Shown: positions 1 to 12,236 of the stretch, piece by piece
Layout of the letters: each line of letters starts with the position of its first letter
Position numbering within the stretch: position 1 is the first letter of the stretch
NCBI GenBank assembly: GCA_013400115.1
Contig: VXBP01004054.1
Location: 1-64,000, forward strand
Direction: 5' to 3'
Source of the DNA: Rhinopomastus cyanomelas
Lineage: Eukaryota > Chordata > Aves > Bucerotiformes > Rhinopomastidae
Length of the DNA stretch: 64,000 bases
The notes under the pieces: model-generated
What the model was told of the DNA's origin: nothing
What the model saw: only the letters and a program-made list of their open reading frames with translations
Databases searched by the model: none
Translations under genes and position numbers: made by a program

Positions 1-69
1 CTCAGTTCTTTGTAAAGAGTTCCTGATGCCAAGTCAAGTGGAACTTGATTCAGTCTACATCGGCTAGAT

Positions 70-320
70 GGCCTGCGTATATCCGCAGTGGGTATGTTTC
101 TGTTCACTGAAAGAGTGATCTGGTTTTGGAATGGGATGCCCACGGAGGTGGTTGAGTCACCGTCCCTAGAAGTGTTCAAAGTTAGGCTGGATGAGGTGCT
201 GAGTGGCATGATCTAGATGTTAGATGTTAGGATTACTGGGTTTATTTGGATTTAGGTTGGACTGGATGATCTTTAAGGTCTTTTCCAACCTTATCATTGC
301 TCTGATACTGTGATACTGCA
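70..320 (+). mobile_element. CR1 3'-end fragment
   Basis: It has the CR1 3' motif (ggttggactggatgatcttt aaggtcttttccaacc) and ends in a degenerate octamer tail. It is 5' truncated. Confidence 0.85.
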
Positions 321-894
321 CTGCGACACCCACCGAGCCTCATCAGGTCACTGTCTGCTACCTGATAAGAGACCGGAATCATCGGTTCCCATCTAATCCA
401 TGTCAAGGTCAAAACCATCTCCCTGCTTCTCTAGACTGGCTGCTCTGAGCTCGAAGGACGATGGAGGCTTCAGGAAAGTGTGTTAGTTTCTAAGCTAGGT
501 TTTTACTGAGTGACCAGGCTGCCACAGACAGAAGTATTTCCACATCTCCAGTGTGCTCTGGTATGTAGATCACAGTGAATTGAGTTAACTTGCTAAGTAT
601 CTCAAGGGATAATTTGATTTTGGTGTGGGGTGGTGTGTTTTCTTTCACCATTCAGGTCAGGAGTGGCCTCAGGTAACAGTGGGCTGACTCTGTTCCTGAC
701 TCTGTTTCCCATCCTGGCTCCATTTCAGAGGCTGCCTCTGCTGAACCTGAAGAACCAGCAACAGAGGGATCTTCTACACTGGCCTTGGGGTGATTTCAGC
801 GTAACTTGCTCCGGTAGGAGAAACCAGAAGCCTTGCTAGTGGGACTAGCTGAATAAACCATTTCAAGGATCTGGGAGGTGACAGTGGGACAAGG

Positions 895-1463
895 TCCACA
901 GGGAATGGAGGAATGAATGACCCTGTACTTGGCACTTGCGAGACTGCACTTTGAGTACTGGGCCTGGTTTTGAGTGCCACAGTATCAGGAGGACATTGAG
1001 GGGCTGGCTAGAGAAGGGCAACAAGGGTGGGGAAAGGGCTGGGGAACAGGTCCTGTGGAGAATGGCTGAGGGAACTGGTGTTATTTAGTCTAGAGAAGGG
1101 AAGGCTGAGAGGAAACCTTTCTCTCTACAGCTACCTACAAGGAGCTTGTAGTGAGGCTGGTGCTGCACTCTTGTCCCAAATTACTGAAGATAGGATGAGT
1201 GGAAATGGCCTAAAGTTGTGTCAGGGGAGGTTTAGATTGGACCTTTGGAAGAAGTTCTTTCCTGAGAGAGTGGTTGGGCACTGGAATAGGTTGCTCAGAG
1301 AGGAGGTGGTGGAGTCCCCATCCTTTGAGGTGTTTAAAAATCAAGTATCTAGAGCACTTGAGGCCATGGTGTAGGGGTTAGGGAGCTGTTGGGATGGGGC
1401 TGGATTTGCTGATCCTGGAGGTCCTTTCCAGCCATAATGATTCTATAATTCTATTCTGTGATT
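895..1463 (+). mobile_element. CR1 fragment
   Basis: It contains C-terminal ORF2 remnants (GNGLKLCQGRFRLDLWKKFF) and the 3' UTR, and ends with attctgtgattc. The coding part is broken. Confidence 0.9.
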
Positions 1464-1985
1464 CTCCTGGTTCTTCAGGAAGGGTTGATGTGAATAGGGA
1501 GGGCTGCTGCTCACCTAGTCCACATCTCCCAACCAAGAGCTCAAGCAGATGCCTCTGAGCAGAGACGTTTCCACTAAATTATTTATGTCAGTGCTGGGAT
1601 GTGCTAATTATTTGCTGAGTGAAAGAAACATGAGGAGGTGTGAGAGTGCTGCAGTTTCTGAATAAATAATTCTCTGTCTGTCCTCAATGTGAAGAAAGTT
1701 GCATAATTCAGGGAGTAGCATCCCACCGTTTCACCTCTGTTGGGTGTCAATCTGTTCTTCACAGAGTCAGCGCTTGCTCTGTCCTGCTGAAGACTCAAGG
1801 CCTGGTTGGAAAGATGTGGCACAGAACAGCTACATCAGCTCAGGTTTTCCCTCTCAGCCAAATGTGGAGTGATTCTGAGAGATGCTGATGATCATGGTCA
1901 AGGCCTGAGGGCTCCTCTGGTCTCTCATGAAGTAGTTTGCTACAGCCAAGCCACAGGTCTGGGGCTGCTCCCTGGAAAATCAGAA

Positions 1986-2440
1986 TTGTAGAATCATAAA
2001 GGTTGGAAGAGACCTCCAAGATCATCCGGTCCAGCCATCACCCCAACCCTACAATACCCACTAAACCCTGTTCCCCAGGGTCACAGCTACTTGTTTTTTG
2101 AGTCCCTCCAGGGATAGCGACTCCCCTCCTCCCTGGGCAGCCTGTTGCAACCCCTGACCACTCTACCTGGGAAGAAATTTTTCCTGATGGCAAATCTAAC
2201 CCTCCCCTGGCACAACTTGAGGACATTTCTTCTTATTCTATTGCTGGTGACTTCGGTGAAGAGATTGAACCCCACCTGTCTACATCCTCCTTTCAGGTAG
2301 ATGCAAAGAGCAATAAAGTCTCCTCTCAGTTTCCTTTTCTCTAGACTAAGTAGCCCCAGCTCCCCTGGCTGCTCCTCATCTGACCTGTCATCCAGGCCCT
2401 TTGCCAGCTTCATTGCTCTTCTTTGGGCCCGTTAGTTACC
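1986..2440 (-). mobile_element. CR1 fragment
   Basis: The 3' end is at the low coordinate (agaatcataaaggttggaag). The frame on the minus strand reads KLCQGRVRFAIRKNFFPGRV, typical of the CR1 ORF2 carboxyl end. Confidence 0.9.
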
Positions 2441-2634
2441 AAACACAGTTCAGGCTGCTGGTTTCCAGGAGGTAGTTGAGTGTTTCTTTACTTCTTATTG
2501 CTGATTTCCCCCAGCTATGTCACGGTCCCACTATTTTATCACAATAATACACTTTTTTAATGTGACTGCACATCAGTTCCTGTTGGCAAATCATTTCAGA
2601 TCCCCCTACAATGTATTTAACCCATGTTTTAAAT

Positions 2635-3075
2635 AGAATCATAGAATGGCTGAGGTTGGAAAGGACCTCAGAAATCATCTCATCCAAGCTCCCTGCCATG
2701 AGCAGTGATGCCTCTTGACTAGACCAAGGTGGCTCAAAGCCTCATCCAACCTGGTCTTAAACTGGTGTGGCCTCACCAGTGCTGAGTGAAAAAACCATTC
2801 AGATTAAAGCCCTTTCCCTTGTCCTATCACTGGACACTTTTGTAAAAAGTCCATCTCCAGCCTTCCTGTATTTTCCTTTCAAATACTGGAAGGCTGCTAT
2901 AAAGTCACTCCAAAGCCTTTTCTTCTCTGGGCTGAACAACCTAGCTCCCTCAGCCTGTCCTCACAGCAGAGGTGCTCCAGCTTTTGAATCATCCTCTAGT
3001 CCATCAGATGCTCACAGGTTGAGGGAACACAGATCTTATCTGAAGCCAGGGCTCCAGTTTTTATCTGAGATGTGT
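2635..3075 (-). mobile_element. CR1 fragment
   Basis: It starts with agaatcatagaatggctgag and continues with the ORF2 tail region. It is diverged at its 5' side. Confidence 0.85.
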
Positions 3076-3219
3076 TTTCTGTGACAACAAGGAAATACCC
3101 TGTCAGGAGTCTTGGGTTTTGTCATGGAAACGACTGGGACAAAATCACAGCCCTCCTTGTCCTGCCTAGCAGTCACACAGGCAAAGCAGGATCCTCTCTT
3201 TCCATCCTCCAACAGCAGC

Positions 3220-3872
3220 TTGGGTAGCAGGATGACCAGGAGCCAGCAATGTGCCCTTGTGGCCATGAAGGCCAACGGCATCCTAGGATGGATCAAAAGG
3301 GGGGTGATCAGTAGATTGAGCAAGGTTGTCCTCCCTCTCTACTCTGCCCTGCTGAGACCACATCTGGAATCTTGCATCCAGTTCTGGGCTTCTCAGTTTC
3401 AGGGACATAGAGCTGCTGGAGAGAGTCCAGCACAGAGCCACAAAGATGATGATGGGAGTGGAGTGTGCCCCTGCTGAGGAAAAGCTGAGAGAGCTGGGTC
3501 TGTTGAGCTTGGAAAAAAGGAGCCTGAGGGGTGATCCCATGAATGTTGATCAATATGTGAAAGTTGGGTGTCAGGAGGATGGAGCTGGGCTCTGCTCAGT
3601 GGCAGCCAACAATAGGACAAGGGGCAACGGGTGTGAGCTGGACAGAGACGGTTCCACATCAGTCTGACAAGAAATTTCTTCATGGTGAGGGTGACGAAAC
3701 ACTCAAACAGGTTGTCCAGGGTTGTTGTGGAGTCTCCTTCTCTGGAGATGTTTTAAACCTACCTGGTCATGTTCCTGTGCACCTGGATCTAGGTGATCCT
3801 GCTGTGATGGGGGCATTGAACTGGATGATCTTTTGAGGTCCCTTCCAATCCCTAATGTTCTGTGACTGTGAA
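3220..3872 (+). mobile_element. CR1 fragment
   Basis: It runs from the LRSQQCALVAMKANGILGW-like reverse transcriptase tail to the 3' end (cttccaatccctaatgttct). It belongs to the type most common in this window. Confidence 0.92.
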
Positions 3873-4197
3873 AACCAAGGGAGAAACAACACAAAGACAC
3901 TAGGAACAACACAAGACGCTTCCCTCAGACAACATCAGGAATCCAGGCCATGTTTTAATGCACTGATGCTGTAGTCATTTGTGATACAGGTTCCCAAAAT
4001 GTTGTAGCTGCTTCAGTGTCTTCCATGGATGGAAAATCAATGAGATTTATGTTCTTAATCCCTAAGCTCTTACTACTGCAGTTCTCAGTAGCTAGAATAT
4101 ATAAACTGCTCTTCTCCCACATCGAGAATTTTCTCAACACCCCAACATTGCTGTTACTGCAGGGCTTAGTATTTTGGAGCTAGCTTGGTTCCAGTTG

Positions 4198-4500
4198 TAG
4201 AGAGGTGGGTGCTGGTCTCTTCTCACAGGTTATTAGTGATAGAACAAGAAGGAAGGGCCTCAAGCTGTAGCAGGGGAGGGTTAGTCTGGACGTTAGGAAG
4301 AATTGTTTTACTGAAAGAGTTGTCAGGGCTTGGAACAGGCTGCCTGGGGAGGTGACTGAGTCCCCATCCCTGGATGTGTTTAAAGATCGTTTAGATGGTG
4401 CTTAGAGATCTGGTCTAGCAGTGAACTTGATAGAGTTGGGTTAATGGTTGGACTTTATGATCTCAAGAGTCTTTTCCAACCTGAATGATTCTGTGATTCA
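4198..4500 (+). mobile_element. CR1 3'-end fragment
   Basis: It has the ORF2 carboxyl end and 3' UTR with gattctgtgattc at the end. Its closest relative in the window is 51835-52001 (both read tttaaagat and tggtttagatggtgcttagag-like text). Confidence 0.88.
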
Positions 4501-4982
4501 ATGGGAAATTGGTTTCTGCCTGTGGGACGAGCACTCAGGCCTGATCCAGAGGGGTCACAGCAGGGGAGTGAGGCAGGAGAAGGAGAAAACCTGGCTGGTT
4601 GGTGGCTAAATCTATTCTAAACTCCCACTGTAGGGATTACAAATGCAATTAAGGGTTGGTTTGTTTGCTTTTTAAATCCATATACATGAACACAGATTTA
4701 GAGACAACCCCAAACGTGCTGCTGTTGGCATTGCTCAACCAAGCTTGCTGACATCAAGAGACTGAATGCCTGAGCTCCCTTCTTCTCTTGCAGATATCCA
4801 TCTCCATGCAGCTGCCAAGAACGATGGCTTGTAATTACTGTTAATGTTGTGTCTCCTCAGATCTTGGTCCATTGCCCTGGGCACGACTAACCCAGGGCCA
4901 TGCCCTGTTTGCAGCAGGGGAGGGTTTCTACCACCCACCTCTTGACCTTCTGCAGCCTTAACCTACATCCAACAGCTACCAA

Positions 4983-5443
4983 ATCAGGGACACAGAACTG
5001 CTGGAGAGAGTCCAGCGCAGAGCCACAAAGATGATGAAGGGAGTGGAGTCACTCCCTGCTGAGGAAAGGCTGAAGGAGCTTGGAAAAAAGGAGGCTGGGG
5101 GGCAAACCCATTAATTTTGATAACTCTGGAAAGGGCAGGTGTCAGGAGGATGGAGCCAGGCTCTGCTCAGTGTCATCTAATGATAGGACAATGGGAATGG
5201 GTGTGAGCTGGAACAGAGTAGGTTTCGCATCAATCTGAGAAGGAACTTCATGGTGAAGTCGACAGAGCCCTGGAAGGGGCTGTCCAAGGTGGGTTTTGGA
5301 GTCTTCTTATCTGGAGATATTTAAAACTCACCTGGCCATGTTCCTGTGTGACTGGATCTAGGGGATCCTGCTGTGGTGGGGGAATTGAACTGGATGATCT
5401 TTCGAGGTCCCTTCCAATCCCTAATGTTCTGTGATTCTGTGAC
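4983..5443 (+). mobile_element. CR1 fragment
   Basis: It begins in the LLERVQRRATKMMKG region and ends with ttctgtgattctgtgac. Same type as 3220-3872. Confidence 0.92.
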
Positions 5444-6163
5444 TTTTGAGGAGCTGCTCTGGGTCTGTGTAATCCCAGCCCCACCTTTGTTGCTCCAGGA
5501 GCGTCACCTCTTGTCAAGCTAGATCCGAGAGAAAGAGCTGCACTGGCTTTGCAGACCAGCCCCTTGAACCCTCCCTCATCTGCAGACCCCTGCCTCGACC
5601 ACCAAGTGCTCTCAGCATTTCTCACTCTGCATCCAGAAGGTGTTTGTGCACACACACACAATGAATAATGAGAGGAGGAGCACTAGATCTGCTCTGCTAG
5701 AAAACCGAAGGTGTTTTCCAGCAACAAATGCTGTTTTTTTAATTCTAGAGCCAGCTCCAGCAGGGCAGGGATCTCTGTCACCCATAGCGGAAGGCAGGAC
5801 GGCTCTTACAGGGAAGCAGCCTGTGCTCAGAGCTGCTAATCCTCTCCAGAAAGCAGGCTGGGCTGCGAGCAGAGCGGAGCAAAGAGCTGTAATTTCATCT
5901 GAAAATGGTATCGACTCAGCGGCCCCAGAAATCCCCAGCAGTTTGCAGTGATTTACATTAAATGAGATCGAAATGGGACAGAGAGCCAGGACAGATGGGG
6001 AAACCTCCAAAGAGAGATGAAGGAGCTTGGTGGCTCCAGGGACTCAGGGAAGGAAAGGCAGGGGTTGGGGGAAGATGCTTCTCTTGGGGTACACAGTGTG
6101 CATAGAGATCTCTGTGTGGAGGGGGACGTGAGATGAAGGGAGTTGTGAGGAAGGATGGTCTGC

Positions 6164-6656
6164 AGAATCACAGAATCATTTTGGCTGGAAAAGACTTTTA
6201 AACTCATCAAGTCCAACTGTTCCCCCAGCACTGCCAGGTCCCCACTAACCCCTGTCCCTCACTCCACATCTCCATGGTTTTGCAACCCCTCCAGGGATGT
6301 GGAGTCCCCAGTGCCCTGGGCAGCCTGGGCCAGGTCTGGGGAGCCCTCGTGGGGAAGAAGTTGTTCTTCAGAGCTATCTTAAACCTCCTCTGGCACAACT
6401 TGAGGCCATTTCCTCTTGTCCAAGTTCATTTCAGGTTTCTGTCGAGAGCAAGAATGCCTCCCCTAAGACTCCTTTTCTCTAGTCAACCCTCTCCCAGTTT
6501 CCTCAGCTGCTCCTCAGAGCACTGGTGCTCCAAACTCTTTCCCAGCTCTGTTGCCGATCTCCAGCCCCACTCCAGCCCCCTGATGTCCTTCTTGCAATGA
6601 GAGAGGGGCCCACAACTGTCCTCAGGATTTGAGATGAGGCCTCACCAGTGCCCAGG
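6164..6656 (-). mobile_element. CR1 fragment
   Basis: It starts agaatcacagaatcattttg and extends to the part encoding the VRPHLKS-like reverse transcriptase tail (aggcctcaccagtgcccagg). Confidence 0.9.
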
Positions 6657-7426
6657 TGGATGATCCCTGACCTGGTCCTGGTCCTTGAGTGACTTTCACC
6701 CCATCATGTTTGACACTGTGATGTTGTGGTAGGAGGGACTCTGAGGTTCTGCAGTACCTCCTGAAAGCTGGCTGCACTGAGAGGGCTACCCATAGAGCGC
6801 TCCTGCTCTTGCTCCCTGCTTCAGGACCAGGTGAGGCCCCAAACTACCAGGTGATACCATACCTTTGTGGTCCCAGGAACCACAAAGCTCTAGGTGAAGC
6901 CCCATTGTCTATTTCAGCCCCATGAGGCAAAGCTGTGACAGCCTTATTCCTATCCCCTTACCCTGATTTGTGTGGCAACCAGTTAGGCTTCTCCTGTCCT
7001 GATTATTCATGAGGCACTAATTCACTTTCCCCACAGACACAGAGGGAGCTGCTGACCAGCTCAAACAGCTTTTCCTTTGCTCTTACAAGCTTTTAAAACA
7101 CCCTTGGATGGCCTGTAGACCCATCACTTCTTTTATGGTTTATTTACATAATTATGGACCATAGTGGGATAATGCAGGGGTGGGAAGGAATCCCCCAGCC
7201 CCGTCAGCAGCAGTATTGGAGGATAAAAGTGCTTCCACAGAGCCAGCAGAAATGTGATGTTTCTCAATTTGCTAATTAAACTAGGAAGGAGGTGATGTTT
7301 AATGAATGAAATTCTCTTGATCATCATCCACAGGATTCCTGTTTGTGCATAACCTCCTCCTTCTCGCTGTCCCTATTGCTCTTGTTTCAAGCATTCTTGC
7401 TGCTCGATAAGCACTTGTCAAGCCAC

Positions 7427-7617
7427 CACAGAATCACAGGACATTAGGGATTGGAAGGGACCTGAAAAAATCACCCAGTCCCATCCCCCATCACAGCTGG
7501 ATTCCCTAGATCCAGTCACACAGGAACACATCCAGGTGGGTTTGAAAGGTCTCCAGAGAAGGAGACTCCAAAACCTCCTTGGGCAGCCCTTCCAGGGCTC
7601 TATCACCCTCACTGGGA
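7427..7617 (-). mobile_element. CR1 3'-end fragment
   Basis: It carries the acattagggattggaaggga end in reverse orientation and is truncated after about 190 bp. With the next element it forms an inverted pair 117 bp apart. Confidence 0.92.
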
Positions 7618-7734
7618 GTTTGTAACTCTGACACTAGGAAATGGCATTTGCCTTTCAAACCTAGTCTAGCCCAGCCTGCAGAATTAGCTGCTGGCCACAA
7701 CAAACAGGAAGGTCTGGGAGGACAAGCAGGGGCT

Positions 7735-8343
7735 AGACTTGGGGGTTCTGGTGGCCAGTAGGATGACCAGGAGCCAGCAATGGGCCCTTGTGGCCAAGAA
7801 GGCAAATGGCATCCTGAGGTGGATCAGAAAGGAGTGAGTAGTTCTCCTCCCACTCTACTCTGCCCTGCTGAGACCACATCTGACATCTCGTGTCCAGTTC
7901 TGGGCCCCTCGGTTCCTGAAGGACACAGAGCTGCTGGAGAAAGTCCAGTGCAGAGCCACAGAGATGCTGAAGGGAGTGGAGCATCTCCCTGCTGAGGAAA
8001 GGCTGAGGGAGCTGGGTCTCTTGAGCTTGGAAAAAAGGAGCCTGAGGGGTGACCCCATGAATGTTGATAAATATGGAAAGAGTGGGTGTCAGGGGAATGG
8101 AGACCGGCTCTGCTCAGTGTGATCCAATGATAGGACAAGGAGCAACGGAGGGTCCGCATCAGTAAGGGTGATAGAGCCCTGGAAGGGCTGCCCAAGGTGG
8201 TTTTGGAGTCTCATTCTCTGGGGATGTTGAAAACCCACTTGGACATGTTCCTATGTGACTGGATCTAGGGGATCCTGCTGTGATGGGGAACGGGACTGGA
8301 TGATTTTTTGAGGTCCCTTCCAATCCCTAATGTTCTGTGATTA
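7735..8343 (+). mobile_element. CR1 fragment
   Basis: It extends from ggtggccagtaggatgacca to cctaatgttctgtgatt. The coding part contains deletions (for example around 8140-8165). Confidence 0.92.
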
Positions 8344-9049
8344 CCTCTTGTTATGGTTGGGGCTCCAGAGAGCTGTTAGACCACCATAGTTTTCAGTCTT
8401 AACTGAGAAATAAGACCTCAACTGGCTGTTCCTTGGGAGCTGGGGAGTTTGCTCCCATCCAGCAGCTGAGTTCAACTTCCTAGAAAGCCGGCCATGGCAC
8501 AGCGGGATGGGATGTGAAGGACTTACTGCTTGACAGAGGTAACCAGGAAGGCTTCAAGGAATCTCAGCTGATGCTCTATAACAACCAAGTCTCAGCAAAC
8601 CTTAGCAGTAGAAATCAAGGGAGGAATGAGCCAGTTCAGCAATGGAATAGCTAGTCAGAGTAGCTCTGGGGCTCCCCAGAGAGAGCATGCAGCCAAACAG
8701 GTGGTGCGAGTGAGTGAAGTCTTGGATGCCTTTGCTTCTTAGTGTCAGCCAAAGGTTTTACAGACCCCTGGCTTTATTGGTCTGTGTGTAATGCAGAAGA
8801 GACCTAAACTTGGATTAACTGTGGATGTGTCACGTTTTGGGTGCTAGGTTTAACCAGCTGATTTTCACAACTGAAAGCACCAAGCTTCAGAGAACCTGGG
8901 AAGGTGGGTCCCGCTGTCCGTGTGAGCAGCTGTTTCATGGTGTTCAGTGAGGGAATTTAAGAACCTTCCCATGGCCTGATCCAGGATAATGTTTGATTTA
9001 CTCTCAATTTATTTCATGTAAAGCAGCACTCTTCGTCCCTTATGAATTA

Positions 9050-9822
9050 GGGATGAGGTTTAACAACACCAAGGGCAGGGTCCTACACTTTGGCCACAAT
9101 AACTCCCTGCAGCTACAGTCTGGGGGATGATGGGCTGGAAAGCATCCTGGCAGAGAGAGACCTGGCAATACTGGGTGACAACCAGCTGAACAGGAGCCGG
9201 CAGGGTACCCAGGTGACCAAGAAGGCCAATGGCATCCTGGCTTGGATCGGCAATAGTGTGGCTAGCAGGGCTAGGGACATCATTCTCCCCCTACACTAGG
9301 CACTGGGGAGGCCTCCTCTCGAGTCCTGGGGGCAGTGCTGGGCCCCTCACTTCAAGGAAAAGATGGAGGGGCTGGAGTGGATCCAGAGCAGCAATGAGAC
9401 TGGGGAAGGGAGTGCAGAGAAAGTCTGCTGAGGAGAGGCTGAGGGAGCTGGGGATGTTTAGCCTGGAGGAGACTCAGGGGGGACCATCTCCCTCTCTCCA
9501 GCTCCCTGAAAGGAGGTTGTAGTCAGGTGAGGGTCAGGCTCTTCTCCCAGGCAGCCAGAGCCAGGATGAGAGGACAGGGCCTGAAGCTGCCAGGGGAGGG
9601 TTAGTCTCGATGTTAGGAAGCCCTTCCTTTTGGAAAAGGGTGATCAGAGCCTGGACTGGACTGCCCAGGGCAGTGGGGGAGTCCCCATCCCTGGAGGTGT
9701 TGAAGGACAGCCTGGCTGTGTCCCTGGTCTGGCTACTGTGGTGACGTTAGGTCCTGGACTGGTCTGGATGATCTCAGAGGTCTTTTCCAGCCTCAATCGT
9801 TCCTTGATTCTGTGAATCAAGG
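9050..9822 (+). mobile_element. CR1 fragment
   Basis: It retains the NTKGRVLHFGHNNSLQLQ-like and LGDNQLNRSRQGTQVTKKAN segments of the ORF2 end and the 3' UTR. It is of the same type as 20410-21250, 29035-29452 and 44462-45116. Its 3' end lies about 60 bp from the proposed MTCL1 poly(A) site. Confidence 0.92.
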
Positions 9823-9882
9823 AGGAATTTGGAGGTTTTTCTCCACCCCAGTTAAGTGCCATCACAGAAAACCATCACCAAG

Positions 9883-9918
9883 CACTCAAGCCGCTTGTAA
9901 ATACTGAGGGGTTTTATT
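9883..9918 (-). terminator. Distal poly(A) signal and site
   Basis: The minus strand carries AATAAA at 9918-9913, then about 20 bases, then a GT/T-rich stretch (TTGAGTGCTTGGTGATGGTT, 9889-9870). This is the canonical arrangement of signal, cleavage site and downstream element. Cleavage is expected around 9885-9900. It is the best candidate for the end of MTCL1 transcripts. Confidence 0.6.
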
Positions 9919-10370
9919 TCCACATTACAGGGTCTCCAACAGCCTCTGAAACAGGACCAGTTACACTTGAGCAGGCCCAGAGATCCCCATAGTTCCCCCA
10001 GGAAGAAGGAAGCTCTCGGTAACCGCTGTACATGAGCCATTTGAACCGCTGACAACAATTTAAAAACTCTTCTCCGTATAGTCAGCGTGACGCCCACAAT
10101 CGAGTAGGGGCCAAGTCACGACAGTGTTAGAGTGGGACAGATTGACTCACATCGAGGTGGTGGTGGTACAGGAGCAGGTATGTACATGCACTACAGTGCG
10201 AGGACCCAGAGGCATGCAAATCAAGTATCGTAGGTGTATTTTACAGCTTAAGACGTTCTGAGGCGTTCTTTTGGGGTTGCTTTCTTTTTCCCCTAAGCAT
10301 TTGTTCCTGTGTTTCACTTGTGTTCCCCTCCAGCTCAAGTCAACCCAACGTCTAGCGAGCTAGCGTCATC

Positions 10371-10452
10371 GCAGAACACCAGGGATTGGAAGGGACCTTG
10401 AAAGATCATCCTGTCCAATCCCCCTGCCAGAGCAGGATCACTTAGATCACGA
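10371..10452 (-). mobile_element. CR1 3'-terminal fragment in the proposed 3' UTR
   Basis: Only about 80 bp of CR1 3' end remain, in the same sense as MTCL1. Confidence 0.85.
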
Positions 10453-11979
10453 TGGCTTTCTTCACTACAGAAAAGGTAGTGCTTCGCACCATCGAAGCGT
10501 CTGTAAGAACCTCAGGTTCTTAAGGTAACACTGACATTTAAAATAGAATCAAATTAACTTAAGACCCTAAGTTTTACCTGAAATAAAAAAGCCAACTGAA
10601 CAACCCAACGGAGAAGAAGAATAAAAACCGACCCACAACCTGCCTCCCCCCGCCAAAAGAATCGGAAGCGTAACAGTGCAAATATAACTGAAAGGCAGTC
10701 GGTATTTGGAGAGAGCACGAGCAGATATTCGAATTCCCGTAAAACTTCCTTTCCATTTGATTTCAGATCTGGCTTTTCTATCATTTTTATGCCCTTTTTC
10801 TTTTTTTTTCTTTTTCTTTGTTTTCTGTGTTTTTGTTAATATCCTGTTATGTAGAAAAGATGGAGACAAAAATAGTTTTCTTAGCTATGAAAAAAAAAAA
10901 CCCAAGAGAATTAAGTTATTCCAGGCACATTAACTGTTTCATTCCAGAAACACCTCTGCTTCCAGGTTGGACATTCAGCAGCTGCATCTGAGAACATTCT
11001 TGGACCTCCCTGAGCGGATTTCTTCCCTCCTTGGTGTCGGAGGCAGCTGATGGGCAGCCTGGCTGAAGTGAGTCATGGCCACCATGGATCCCGAGTGGAG
11101 TCAGGCTGTGTCGCCTCCCTGGCCAGGGCTCTCTGCCGATGGCTCCTTGCTTCCGCTCTCCTCCAAGAAAGTCAGGTCTCCGGTGGACTGCGACTGTGAG
11201 GCAGTAGGGGAATGTGAAGCCCATCGTGATGGTGGGCGACGGTTCGCTGGTCTCTCTGGCCGGGAGAAGCAGGGTTGGAGAGATGGGGCTAGTGCAGAAC
11301 ACGGTAGTTCCTTGGCAGCCAAGAAAGCAAAACAGCAGTTAGTGACTTTGCTTTAGAGGCCATCTGGGTGCACAAAGAATTAAGGAACACACACAACATT
11401 CAGGCTAAAGCTAAGTTTGTCTCTGGTGAGACTGAGATCTGGCTCACCAGAGTGGCAGATCTGGCTGTGTGAAGGCTCCACTTGTCTGTGATTTATGGAG
11501 CAAGGAAGGAAGGAATGACAGAAAGAGGCTTGGGATGAGCAGGCGTAGCTGACAGACTTCCACTGGTCAGGAAGGGAAGGGCTGTAAAGTGCATTTACAA
11601 GGTAATGGAGGATAAGGTACTCTTCAGGGCAGGGTTCTAAGTGCTGACCTGGCTTGGGTCAAAATCAGCCATCCTCTCCTTTTGTCTGCTTCAGAGTTCA
11701 TTCTGACACCGGGAAAGATGTCTGAGCAGCAGAATGACAACTGCAGGGCTTCTCTGATCTCCAGCTGGTTTATAGATGAGGTTCACCTACAGATTTCCTC
11801 TCCTCACCACCAGCTGCTGAAGCCTGAGTTACAGGGCTCAGCCACACCATGTGATAAAGATGATATCCACAGAAATGGGAAATAGAATGGAATTTGTCAT
11901 CCTCCACCAACTTGGTCAGGCTCAGTCAGGCTGACTCTGCTGTTAGCAGCAACCCAGGGTTGCGATTCCTCACCCTGGC

Positions 11980-12236
11980 ACTAAGCTGGGGATAGGACAA
12001 GGGACAGGGGCCTAAAAATGAGGGGAGATTTAGATTGAATCTTAGGAAGAGATTCTTCACCACGAGAGTGGTGAAGCATTGGAACAGACTGCCCAGGAAG
12101 ATTGGGGTTGCTCCATCTCTGCAAATGTTTAAGGCCAGGTTGGATGGGGCTCTGGGCAACCTGGTTTGGTGGGAAAGAAGGGTTGGAACCAGATGATTTT
12201 CAAGGTCCCTTCCAGCCTAAACCGTTCTGTGATTCA
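11980..12236 (+). mobile_element. CR1 3'-end fragment in the proposed 3' UTR
   Basis: It runs from gggataggacaagggacagg to ccgttctgtgattc and lies antisense to MTCL1. Confidence 0.88.

Larger units (their letters stand above)
1..9882. other. Downstream intergenic region
   Basis: About half of this region is CR1 (listed separately). The unique stretches at 321-894, 1464-1985, 3873-4197, 4501-4982, 5444-6163, 6657-7426 and 8344-9049 contain no exon with splice sites and no recognisable protein. In human the next gene after MTCL1 is NDUFV2; no part of it was seen here. Confidence 0.6.

Noticed and set aside
10567..10869. Minus-strand frames of 60-100 codons with lysine and phenylalanine runs
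   Set aside because: Low-complexity A/T-rich sequence in the proposed 3' UTR; no splice or start context.
11075..11356. A 93-codon plus-strand frame beginning ATGGATCC with a fair Kozak context
   Set aside because: It lies antisense in the proposed 3' UTR, matches no family I know and overlaps open frames of similar length on the other strand.
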